Of a stretch of 64,000 nucleotides of DNA, positions 35,108 through 45,499 are shown piece after piece (the stretch's first letter is position 1; every line of letters begins with the position of its first letter). Below the pieces are notes generated by a model that saw nothing but the letters and a program-made list of their open reading frames with translations, searched no databases and was not told where the DNA came from. The stretch covers positions 1,488,001-1,552,000 of the forward strand of contig MBPM02000003.1 in assembly GCA_001695595.3 (NCBI GenBank). Reading direction: 5' to 3'. The position numbers and the translations under genes are program-made. Source of the DNA: Plasmopara viticola. Lineage: Eukaryota; Oomycota; Peronosporomycetes; Peronosporales; Peronosporaceae.

Positions 35108-38100
35108 TTAATATCTGTGGCGGGCTGACCGGCGAGGATTGCGACGCACTGGGACGCTTGCAGGCTCCCTCCGTCGTCCTTCTAAGCGAGATAGCGGTGT
35201 GCTAAATTCTTCGTCAATTCGCTCCAGCTCCATGCCGTCGAGCTCTTCTGTCGCTGGTGACATTGGGTGTCCTGACTCAGAGTGTGCATCATCAAGGCGC
35301 GAATCCGATGCTGGCTCGCGCACAAACTGATACCGTTTCGGAGTTTCCAATCCAGCAGACATATCAGCACTGCTCTGATCAGGGGGTGGCGTTGTTGCAT
35401 GCTGTACGGTCCAATTTTCAGACACATTTGAAGTTGAAGCTTTGGCGTTCTGTGATTCAACTGGAATGGTACCATCCATCTTAACATCAGTGTTGCGGGG
35501 CTTTAACGAGAAATCTTGACAGAACAATGGGGTCATTGTAAGCACCTTGTCTTCGTCATTAGATTAAGCAAAGGAGCAAATATCTCACCATCTGACGAAT
35601 TCGCAGAATTCAAAGCGGGCGGTGCCAAAGAGGAGGCACTTATACGATTAATTTTCGACCGAGCTGGTCGCATCCCAAGGGGACGACGATCTATACATGC
35701 GAATCGAGGGCAATGATTAGCATTGATATCGCCCGGATCTATATGTCAATTATTCTTACCGCCAAGTGGAGAAAAGTGGATCTGCCGTGATGCTGATGGC
35801 TCACCGGAGGGCGGTGCTGAAGACGATTCAAAAATTGAGCCTTGGCGGGCAGTACTACGAGAGGAAGAAGGAGTCTTTTCGATGGGTCTCGATCGAGTAA
35901 GTGAATGCAAGGCAGAATGCAGGCTCGAGTCAACGGACTCAATCGTCACGTCTATAGAGCTGACGTTTTCCTTGTCTTTCGTTGATGTTGAGGTCTTCTG
36001 GCCCTTCATTGAAGGCGTGGCTGAACCAAACGATTGGGTCGTCTCACAAGATCCTTGCCGAGACGAGAAAATACCTGGTAGATACGCAAACTCGCCACCC
36101 TCGGGCATGTCCTGAAAATGTGTTAAATGCTCAGTCTGGTTCGATAAAAGTGCGCTCGCGGTCATAGTTCCCTCCTTCTCTTTCTTGTGACTTTTTGCGG
36201 CTTTAGGCTCTCCTATCAAAGGTCCCGAGGGGGTTGGTGTACCGTGTCCAGATACATCTTCCATCTCATTCTTATCTAACAGGGCAGGCTTGGAATTGCG
36301 GCAACGTCGATCCTCTGAACGCATTCGTCTACTTCTGTGCGTAAAATCTTTTACAGGAGGCTCAGCACACATGTTGGACAGTAAAGACGCTCGGATGCGA
36401 AAGCTTGGCTGATTCAAGATGGTCATTGCAATCTCTGTATCACCACGAGATGTCGTTCGAATCAATGCCAAGTGTTCGTGATGTACATCCCAAGCCTGTT
36501 CAAACTTACTTCTCAAAATATAGTACATGACGAGGAAGTCCACACGCTTGATATTATCATCGCGTAGTATGTCTTCATCCGCGTGAACATTCTTTTCCAT
36601 CATGTAAGAGTGAAAAAGTCTTTCCTCTGCCGGCAGGAGCGTAACACCTTGTACCAGCTCCTTCAAACGATGACTCTTCATCAACCAAGTAAAGAGCAAA
36701 TCGAGCAGATCCGAGCGCTTTTGACTACGAATCAAGGACAGCGCACGCTCCCATAGATCCAACTCCAAGGATATGATGACGACAAAATCCGTTAGTGCTG
36801 GTAGAGACTGATCCAGTTCGATTCCAAACGTCTTCCACACTTTCCATGCCACGAGACTTTCACCTCGGTGAACCAACGATTCAAGCAAATGAAGGATCAG
36901 TTCAGTATCAAGATCGTCCTTTTGGTGGAGGTGCATAGCACTTGATTGCTGCAAAAGACCAATGGCATATTCGTAAATGACAGCCACTTGCTCATCTCCA
37001 GATGTCTTCACAACGACTGCGTTCTCCATTAGCCACAGTGCTAGCAATGTCAACTTCATATCGTCACGCACAGTCAACTGTGCCGCAAGGGAGTCAGCTA
37101 AGGAACGCATTTTATTTGCGATGCGAGCCCCACTCTCGGCATGCTGCTTCCACACGCCCAAGTAAGCCCTGTCTAAACAAAAATACAACAGTATCGCCAC
37201 TTGGACTTGAAAATATGCTTCAATCGGCTCACGAGTCACTTCATCACCGTAAAACTGCATGACGTCTTCCTGAATGGTTGGAATGCGTAGCAGCTCAAGC
37301 AATTGTCCGATTTGGGTTGGTGGACAACTTCCTCCAAGGTGTTCGACCGAAATATTTGCACTCTTCATCACGTGTTCAATCAGTAGCATCGGTGCTTTTG
37401 ATCCACTCTCATGCGAAAACTGGTTGCCATAAATCTCTTCGAATTGTTCCCGATATGTGACGCGCAGTGCTCTTGCCTGGCCGTAAAAGACAGTGTACAC
37501 GTCGCTATCGAACGCCACTTCATTTTCGTACAGCCAAAGCATGCAGCTGCAAGCACACGAAACGCTTTGCGTGCGCGCAAGCATTTGCAGCAAATCCTGC
37601 ATTCCTGCAGCAGTCAGCCGCATGAGCTCTGTCTCGTTCACAACGTTGCTGTCCATGTCCACGCTGTTCGAGCTGGAAGCAGCCTGACGGGAGCTTTCTT
37701 GCAGCCTCTCTGTAAGTGCAATGAGAATCATGCGCAGTCCATTCAACTGACGCAGGTCCTCCTCCACAGTGTCTCGTGTGGTCAAGCGTGGTGACTCGCG
37801 GTCGTTGTAATGCTGCTCGTTAACCACCTCATTTATACTTTTCTCAATGGTCTCAAGATGACGGCGTGCCCACTGCTGGACTGCAATTGGTTCCTTAAGC
37901 ACGTAATTCTTAACGCTAGCAAAGGCGTTTTCGGGCTGTGTCTGTAGGTCCTCTGCGCGAATGTAGGCTACGACGAGGTGTGCCAGACCACTTTTAAGAC
38001 AAACGCTAAAGAGTGCGTTACGCTTCACTAAAATCTGCGCGCCACTCTGTCCTCCATGCACCAACGTATCGACATTGGCACGACGAAAGACGCCCGATAC

Positions 38101-38250
38101 AGAGAAGAACTCGAACGTCTCGGCGGGCTCTACGAACGGCTGCCAGCCTAACTCAGCGAAGCGCTCAAACACCTGCAGGAGAGTAGACGTAGTAGCAAGT
38201 TAGATCGACTGAAATAGAGCGTCCATGTAAAGACTTACCGGCAGGAGCAT
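35108..38250 (-). CDS. ELYS-like nucleoporin; exons 38250..38239, 38172..35760, 35690..35589, 35550..35108
   Basis: The model gives 990 codons including the stop. A four-codon first exon (MLLP) is spliced by GTAAGT ... CTGCAG to the long second exon, whose frame has no ATG of its own at this point. The other introns are 69 nt (GTAAGA) and 38 nt, the latter unusually short and uncertain. Residues 1 to about 580 are helical, with VDFLVMYYILRSKFEQAWDVHHEHL near the end, which resembles the ELYS domain. The rest is disordered and Ser/Thr/Pro-rich, ending in a basic tail RRNPRRSARHRY like the chromatin-binding tail of ELYS. ELYS proteins seed nuclear pores on chromatin. No N-terminal beta-propeller is present, as in fungal relatives. 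The family call rests on architecture and a weak motif. Confidence 0.6.
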
Positions 38251-38469
38251 CCCTCTTACGCGCTTGTGCACCAAGAGGCTCCTTTGTATTACAAAGGGCA
38301 AGATAATCAATCACCATACAAATCACTTGACTAATTTAAATCTCTAATACTTTGGTATTAAGGCTCTGTAGTACGATTTCCTTTTGCTAAGAAATAATAG
38401 CAATACCAAATTTACTATATTATGTTTTGAATGTATTACAAAGCCTTAATTCTATTATTCGACGCACAT

Positions 38470-39360
38470 TTATCGATGAGTATACCTGTCCACGTCAGCC
38501 GCCGGAAAAGACTTGAGGACATGGTCGTGATGTCGAGTGGCTTTGTCGTCTGTAAACACAGTGGGACCGGCGGTCTTCGGCTCCTCGCGGCACATGGGGC
38601 AATTTTGAGCGCTGCCCTGCAGCCACTCGAGCAGGCACTCTTCGTGAAATACGTGCTCGCACGGCAGCTTAACCACGTTCATTCCAGCGCACTCCTCATC
38701 ATCCCACTCACTCAAGCAGACACTGCAGCATTCGTTACTACATAAGCCTTCAACTGCTTCGATCAGATTACATTGCGAGTTCACAACGACATCCTCAAGC
38801 GACAGCACAGCCAATCTTAGCTTCGTCTCGCTCTCGATCTGCTTGTCGGGGTACTCGAGGAAGTCGCGTAGCAATGTATACAGCTCTACCAATTGCTTCT
38901 CCTCAACGGTCATCACCGAATCGATCTTGTTGACTGCATCAATTGCCATTTGTATGCTAGCAACGATCTTTACCAGTGACTGCACAAATGTCTCAAGCGC
39001 CGCTCGCCGCTCAGCAATAATCATATTGTTGTCGCTGCGGAAGTGGCGGCGCGGAAAGTCAGTCCCAAGAAGATCATCAAGCATTTGCATGAGAGCCACA
39101 TAGCTAGAGCCACTGCTCAAGTGCCGATTATATTGCTTCAACAACTTGCGTAGCTGTCGACGCACAGCGTAAAACTCTGAGTACCGCTTGGCGATGCTCC
39201 ATTTGTTATGCGTGCTACGATACGCAATGTCCATGCGGTACATCGTGGCAGGTGCGTTCATCCCGCCAGACAGCGCCACCTCGGTGCTAATGCTGAGCGA
39301 ATTCTTGGCCTTCTCATGCACGCGCTGTAGACGTTGCTCTTGAGTGCTCGCTTCCGTCAT
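38470..39360 (-). CDS. PX-domain RING-H2 protein (putative E3 ubiquitin ligase)
   Basis: ATG at 39360 gives 296 residues; the frame is open 54 nt further upstream but without ATG. Residues about 25-135 look like a phox domain (YRMDIAYRSTHNKWSIAKRYSEFYAVRRQLRKLL, with the RYSEF motif that contributes to phosphoinositide binding). Residues about 212-255 form a RING finger with ligands CSVC, CEHVFHEEC and CPMC, i.e. the H2 type. A PX domain would place the ligase on endosomal or vacuolar membranes, and the RING would recruit an E2. Substrates are unknown. No intron is needed. The gene runs in the same direction as the ELYS-like gene, 219 bp upstream of its ATG. Confidence 0.85.
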   Translation of the reverse strand: MTEASTQEQRLQRVHEKAKNSLSISTEVALSGGMNAPATMYRMDIAYRSTHNKWSIAKRYSEFYAVRRQLRKLLKQYNRHLSSGSSYVALMQMLDDLLGTDFPRRHFRSDNNMIIAERRAALETFVQSLVKIVASIQMAIDAVNKIDSVMTVEEKQLVELYTLLRDFLEYPDKQIESETKLRLAVLSLEDVVVNSQCNLIEAVEGLCSNECCSVCLSEWDDEECAGMNVVKLPCEHVFHEECLLEWLQGSAQNCPMCREEPKTAGPTVFTDDKATRHHDHVLKSFPAADVDRYTHR

Positions 39361-40007
39361 GATGGTGTTAAAACTGCTTTGAATTGATTTGCTTGCCCGT
39401 CTTGCTCGCTCCAATAGTTTTTGCTAAATAAATAATGTCGCGAAAGATGCAATGAAAACGACGAGACGGTGCGGCCGTGAGCAAACACTTCAATTTGTGG
39501 CTAACAAACACCACGACACCCTTAAAACACAGTAATGGGTGTCCAATCCGTCGCACAGGTTATACCGCAAGCGGCTGTTTGCCACCCTTACTGTTTCGGA
39601 AGTGAAGACGACACGTCGTAGCCACAAGATTGAGTATTAATAGGTGTATGTGGGTATTTTGGTGCGTCGATTGAAGTGCAACCTTCTTGCGGGTGGGGTC
39701 ATAAGGCATTGAAGTAAACTTAACAAGAGCGATTAATATGCCGCTGAGATGAAGCGTACTATATTTTTGTCAAATCAGACGATTGCGCTACACCACAAAC
39801 GGTAACACTAACGTCAGCATTGTAGTATTACTTTTGTCTTGTGTAATGCACACTACAATCTTACAATTTTTGCCACGTAAGACAAACAGGAAGCATGAAC
39901 AAGTATGTGACGAAGCCGCTTCGGGCGGCGGAGAGTTTGCTTGAACTTAGTTACTAATCCTCTTACGATGTTATCGACATTTGCTCTGTGCGTTGGGCAG
40001 CAATGAG
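39361..40007. other. Intergenic region between PX-RING and OST4
   Basis: It must hold the promoters of the divergent PX-RING and OST4 genes. The part just before the OST4 ATG (39895-40000) carries an ATG-led frame of 20 codons and may be a 5' untranslated exon. No clear initiator motif was found. Confidence 0.4.
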
Positions 40008-40115
40008 ATGGATGTTGCACTCATGACGTTTGTCAACTGTCTCGGTGCGATCATCATGGTGTCTGTGGTGGGATTTCACTACCTCACAGCCAAGCCGAAT
40101 GATGCCGACATGTAG
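40008..40115 (+). CDS. OST4: OST4 mini-protein, oligosaccharyltransferase subunit (35 aa)
   Basis: ATG 40008 to TAG 40113-40115 encodes 35 residues beginning MDVALMTFVNCLGAIIMVSV and ending ADM. The pattern (short acidic start, one membrane helix, then FHYLTAKP) matches yeast OST4 (36 aa), which has the same start, an ANMLG-like segment and a YHYVAVNNP end. OST4 is a single-helix subunit of the ER oligosaccharyltransferase that holds STT3 to OST3/6, so the protein acts in N-glycosylation. The gene is isolated in otherwise empty DNA. The helix is well conserved and codon positions look constrained, so it is probably real despite its size. Confidence 0.78.
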   Translation: MDVALMTFVNCLGAIIMVSVVGFHYLTAKPNDADM

Positions 40116-43100
40116 GTAGATATGTCGAAATGATCAGGTACGCTCTCGCTTTTCAGCCACATTACCTCGTCATGACTCTTATGCATTGGCGTTTTGACAC
40201 ATTAGGACAAAAAATGCGAGGCACGGACTGATCAAATCAGTAGCTTTACGCGCCGGGCTCTGGCCTTCATGATACGTTCACTAGCTGATTTGGAGAATAG
40301 TATAATTCCATGGAATAAAGGCAGTTTATTTGGCGATCGAGCTACTTGCATAACCAAAAATATATCAAAGCATTTCATTAGCGAGGCCAAGTAATTACCT
40401 AGCGTATTACTTCGAGACGCGATTTTTCGCGGTTTGAAATTTATATGCCACCCTGCGCGCTTTACAGTTTACTTGTAAAATACAAAAACCATTTTAAATT
40501 CCACTTCAATTATAGCTAATAAATCGTCGCACAACTCTTGGCAGGAAAACTATTTCTGAGTAATCGCAGCATCGGAAAAAAAGCTAAGCTGCATTCCATG
40601 CCCTTCGACGCATCGACTTGCCGATTAGTGAAGGCCATCTACCATGTGCTTGTGTCACAGATAAAGATATACACTAGACATCCGCATCTATTTCACTCTC
40701 TCTAAGCGCTGTCATCTTGTCTTTCCTTATTTTTCTGTGTACATATGTATGCTAGATTTTTTTTCAGGCCTTGCAAGCATTCAGTGGGAATAGAAATAAG
40801 ATGGCCTTAACCATAGCTCGACCACCACGATGCAATGAAAGATGTTCCGTTGCTTTGTGCTTCCAACAGACTTTTCAAAATAGTTTTACGTTCGGAATAT
40901 TTTCAGCAAGCGTGCCCAAGCTACAAGCTGCTTGCCGTCGGGCTCATGCGAATAAAAGAACCATGGAATTGTCAATCCACTCGCGATTGTTGTTTTTGCA
41001 AACGTTAACGAAGGAGCTTAGTCAAGTCTTGAGTGTGTTAACTAAATGAAGCGTGGTAGTCAGACACCCAAGCGACAGAATTGATAAGTCTGATAAGCTC
41101 AAGTTTGTGAGCGTGCTGAGGCCAGCTAGACGCTTGGTCACTGCGAATCGACCAAGTTAAATTGAATATCAGCGTGTCTTTCGCGCGTAAGCTTCACATA
41201 AACCCTCTTCTATTCAATAAATGAATACTTATTATAATTTGAAGTGCTCGTATGTAAGCAGAAGTGAGGATTGCCAATCCGACAAAGGATCGAACCACAA
41301 ATCTACGGTGGTCACTACACGATCTTAGCTTTAATTGTCGGAGTGTGTGTGTGAACCATACATTTACTGATAAAATGCGGTTGCTCAAGTTGCACCACCT
41401 TTTGAGCGTAGTTTCTACATTACGGGCCGTTGTATATGACTAAGCTTTTGTACCAAACGCCGGCATTCCGTTGCTTCTCGTCAAATGATACTGTTATCAC
41501 ACCTTAAAGCGCTAGTGCAAGCCACTAGATTAGGTCCAAAAAGATTGCCGAAATATCGTTGCAGTTTGTATGGTGGCTAAAAACCTAGATCACGGGTATT
41601 ACGGCCGTATGGTTGACGTGACCATTTATTTGCACTCAGACTTTGAGCGTTTAGCGCATAGCTTGGCATTATGATATCGGTAAAGTAAAGTGAATTCGAA
41701 GTACCACGTATTGGACTTTAAGCCTACGGACATACAAGTTTTTGCTCTATGTGGTTAAGCTTTTACTTGTAGCACGTCAAAGGCACACACGATTCCAAAA
41801 TAGGTTTTTTTATTGAAGGCTAGTGGTAAAAGTGCGGGGAAAGCTTCCTGGAACAATTGCAAGACATCCTTTCCTTCTGACTATTTTTGTCATCGAGAAA
41901 AGTTCTTGAGCAAGATTTGATGACATGTTAAGAGCTTGCAAATATCACTGCGGTCGCGCGGGGGTAACAATGTTTAAATTATATTTCAGGCAAAGAATGG
42001 TATCGGAAAATTATTTGCGGTGCGCAAAATAAATGAGGTTACTACGGTCCGCGTCAGCTGGGTACAACACACTTAAGGCATTCTATTGTCTCTTGATAAA
42101 CCCGTGATCTAAGAAGGCGAACGAACCTTTCATGAGACGGTGACTCGGATTGGTGCCCAGAGATGAGAAAGTCACGAAGGTTTTGTCGATGACGTTGGTC
42201 ATACGACTAACCCGTTACATCTGCCAAGGATTTAATCGTTGACCAACCCTCTTCTTCCTGATACCTTATGCTAGTAGCACCATAGAAAAAAGAAAATCGG
42301 GTCGGACCTTAATCTTGAAACCAACGGAAACTTCGCTGACTTTAAGAGTAAGACTTTTGTATACAGACGATGAGCATGACAGCAGGTTTAACATCTTTTT
42401 GGCTTGCCCTCGAATATGCCGCTTTAACAGTGTAATCACTAATTAACGATTCTTCTGGAAAGCGGATAAAGATTCAGGCATGTTTATCATAGCATCTGAA
42501 GCACTCATCGTCACATAATCAGTCAAAGGCGAATACAGACGCAATAGAGCCACAACGAAATGTATATTCCGTAGCATTTCCATGTCTGAAGCAATGTCAG
42601 GTGCTTTGTCAGCATCAGTGACACTCGGTCGGTCTTTAAATGTTCCAGTAGATGAAGCAAGCTACGCGGTTGTCGGTGAGGAACGCGTCATCACCGTTAT
42701 GAAATAGAGTCTCTTCTTGAGACCCCTTTTTACTTTAGTGGTAGTGGTAACGGCGCAGCCTTTGTTGCAGGAACAGGCTATAAAATGGAAGATGATATAA
42801 TGCAAGAAATGATTTTTAGAGAGTTGGTTGGTCATCGACCAACTTTGACCGGTTGATAGCCCTTTCCTGCATGTTAAGTCATTAATATGACCAAACCAAT
42901 TTTCTGTATAAAACAACAAGTAAGAAACTTTCTACAATTGGATGTTCTCCGAGTCTTTCTGGAATGATGTGACGGGCTTTACCGAGCTTTGTGTTAAAAA
43001 GCTGGCTCCGCGATGAAAGGAACTTAGATAAGCAACGGCTCTTGGTGCACGACCGGCACTCTATTGGTATCTACACTGGTTTGCATTACGAAATACTTCG

Positions 43101-43766
43101 AATAAGAAGCTTGAAATGAAGAAGCATCTGCGCGATCTGCTGAGATCAGTTGAGTCTCTTATCAAGAAATAGAGGTAGTGTCAATTCACGAAAATACTGC
43201 GTTAGGCTAATTAGTCTTTAAATTGTAGCAAGTTGTATACTTCTGTTCTCAAGATCGGGGTTGTTGGCAGACTCTCACTGATAGATCGTGAAGATTTTAA
43301 TCGTGGATCAGACGTGTGTTGTACTGGACGAAATTTTAAGTGCTGCGCGCAATGTTATAGCTGCTAATTAGTACAGAAAGTAATTTTCATAAAAAAGGCA
43401 ATCAGCTTGTCATTGTTTGAGACAATTATGCCGCATTAACCGCCGTCCTCAAGAATGCGTGGTCTGAAATGATCGCTACGATTTGAAGCCCAGAAAATGC
43501 CTTTTTTTTCAATAAAGCAAACCTGCAACAGCCTTACAATGCATAAAATTTTCATGCAGCCATAGATCAGTTCATCAGTCGTATGCATGCCAACCTCTTA
43601 CATATCTTCGGTTTTTTAGAACATTAGCTTGAGCCATCTCAATATGGAAGACTTTTCGCGCAATGACTGTACAAACTCGTACATGACGGTGTTCATGCTC
43701 TTTTTATATCTTCCAAATATACCTTAGGAGCAAGCAATTTGTTAAAAAGATATTTTTTGTTTCGTT
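40116..43766. other. Gene-poor AT-rich DNA
   Basis: No frame with family resemblance. Short frames at 42590-42715 (about 42 codons, starting MSEAMSGALSASVTLG) and at 42700-42870 in another frame (ESLLETPFYFSGSGNG...) look protein-like in composition and might be pieces of a lost gene, but they are not recognisable. Confidence 0.4.
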
Positions 43767-43881
43767 CGGTATCATTCGTTCGTCGTAATTGTCACCTAAT
43801 TTTACACCCAAAGTGTGTTTCGTTTAAGACCGGTATCATTCGTTCGTCGTAATTGTCACCTAATTTTACACCCAAAGTGTG
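43767..43881 (+). repeat. 51-bp direct repeat, two exact copies, 13-bp spacer
   Basis: 43767-43817 and 43831-43881 are identical (CGGTATCATTCGTTCGTCGT ... CCCAAAGTGTG). The spacer TTTCGTTTAAGAC partly repeats the sequence just before the first copy (GTTTCGTT), so the duplicated unit was probably 64 bp. No function is evident. Confidence 0.95.
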
Positions 43882-44208
43882 AAAGTCTTGTAACCTCAGG
43901 AAAGCTAGACTAAGTCCTGAAGCCGAAACGAAGTGTACGATCACTTAAATGCATTCTGATCCATGTTCGGATGTAAGAAAAAAATGATTTAGCTACCTAG
44001 CTTTTAATCGTGTTTACTAAGCATAATGCTCTTAAATTCGTATTGTTGGTGCTCATGCGAATTTTTTAGTCAAGTAGAAGAGAAGGACTTAGTCCCTTTC
44101 TCTAAAAGCGCACACACATACCGAGAAAGCTCAAATAGTCTACAAATAAAACTCGGTGGTTTGGGCAAAGGTTTGGCATTAGGCTAAGTAGCGGAGGCCA
44201 CTTTTGCA

Positions 44209-44565
44209 ATGTGCAAATGGATTGTTAGTAAAGCAAACACCAAAGAAAAGAAAAAAAACTGTTTTTTCCAATATGCCATTTACACGAAAAGTGGTCTCGG
44301 CATCATTGACGACAATGATGTTTTATACGCGACAGCAGCGACACAACATCCACAAATGGAAGTTAGGCATTTAACCAGCGTCAACAAGCCGCAAGAGCAA
44401 TCTTCATGGCCTAATGAGCCTAGTCATCGCGCTTCACAAATTACCGGGTGGGCGTTTCGGATGCATCAGACGCAAGACACTTTTCCTTCCAGCGATTCCG
44501 AAAGCTTGATTGCAGATCTCTTACCAGCGGTTGCCATCTCCCTAAGAACTAATATAACTTACTAA
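44209..44565 (+). CDS. Hypothetical open frame of 118 codons
   Basis: It starts at an ATG and ends at TAA. The product is hydrophilic with a Ser/Asp-rich C-terminal third (SSDSESLIADLLPAVAIS) and no signal peptide, membrane segment or known motif. It lies in gene-poor DNA next to a decayed-looking stretch, so it may be a fragment or chance. Confidence 0.25.
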   Translation: MCKWIVSKANTKEKKKNCFFQYAIYTKSGLGIIDDNDVLYATAATQHPQMEVRHLTSVNKPQEQSSWPNEPSHRASQITGWAFRMHQTQDTFPSSDSESLIADLLPAVAISLRTNITY

Positions 44566-44710
44566 GTATTGCGTAACTATATACCCACTCGAGAGACTTT
44601 GTTGCCCGCGAATTTTTATTTGGCTGTTAACCAGATAATGAGACTTTTTAACGCGCTAAACCACCATCACGTCGTATCATGCACGTGTCTGCAAGAAAAG
44701 AGGTTAAATT

Positions 44711-45499
44711 TTGTTATGCCGAATCGAAGAAGCAGTAAAACGGCTTGACGGACTAGCGTTGGATCGTCTGTGGTGCCCAGGGCACTGGTTGGCGCTGTCA
44801 TTTACATTAAAACCGAAAATTAGTTTACCTGTGGGCGCCAAAAGTTTTGAAAGCAATCTTCAATTAACGATTATCGAAGAAAATCACACAAAGCAGAAAA
44901 GATGCTTGCACCGACAAATGAAGCTTGAATGTTATAGGCAAGCCACGAAGGCGTGCTACCGATGATACGCCCGCAACATAGATAAGAGTTATCGGTGCAG
45001 CCGTGAAAAGATAGAAATGTCCAACCGCAATTGCAGCAGCTGTACAGAGATGAGTTTCTCTACTATTGCCGCTGGTGCTAGCGAGCGCAAACTTTGTCAT
45101 GTTACCGCTTGCACAGACAAAGACTCTTCTTTTCTGCAGTCGCTAGTTCATGCCGAAACTGACTTTCTGCTTGTTTTAAAAAAATGCGGGTCTCCTTCGT
45201 GAGAAGACTTGGGCTTTTCTTTAATGCGGACATCAATATATTTATCGCCTCGCAATCTATCAAAACGCCGTCCGCGACGATTCAAATTTCCCGGTGAGAT
45301 TAAAAAAGGACCAATAAAAAGTTTGTCGTTGATGCGCACACCTAATCAACGCTACATACAATCCAGCATGGCTATTGGTGCTTATAAGCCGCTTCACTAC
45401 GAGTCGCGATCGTGCGCTGTGTTTTCTCGTGATGAAGCAAGGCAAATCGTCGGTGCACGGCTGTTTCTAACGAAGCGTCATTTCGCTTATGCAACATAA
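44711..45499 (+). pseudogene. Long quasi-open frame with two stops, family unknown
   Basis: One frame remains open from 44711 to 45497 apart from TGA near 44963 and TGA at 45200, longer than expected in random DNA of this composition. The encoded sequence (for example PRNLSKRRPRRFKFPGEIKKG) has no family match that I can name. In another frame, around 45010-45120, a stretch reads LVLASANFVMLPLAQTK, faintly like sideroflexins, but the flanks do not support it. Confidence 0.25.

Noticed and set aside
44980..45130. Possible sideroflexin remnant (LVLASANFVMLPLAQ in one frame)
   Set aside because: Only one short stretch resembles the family. The expected N-terminal and downstream segments are not found in any frame.
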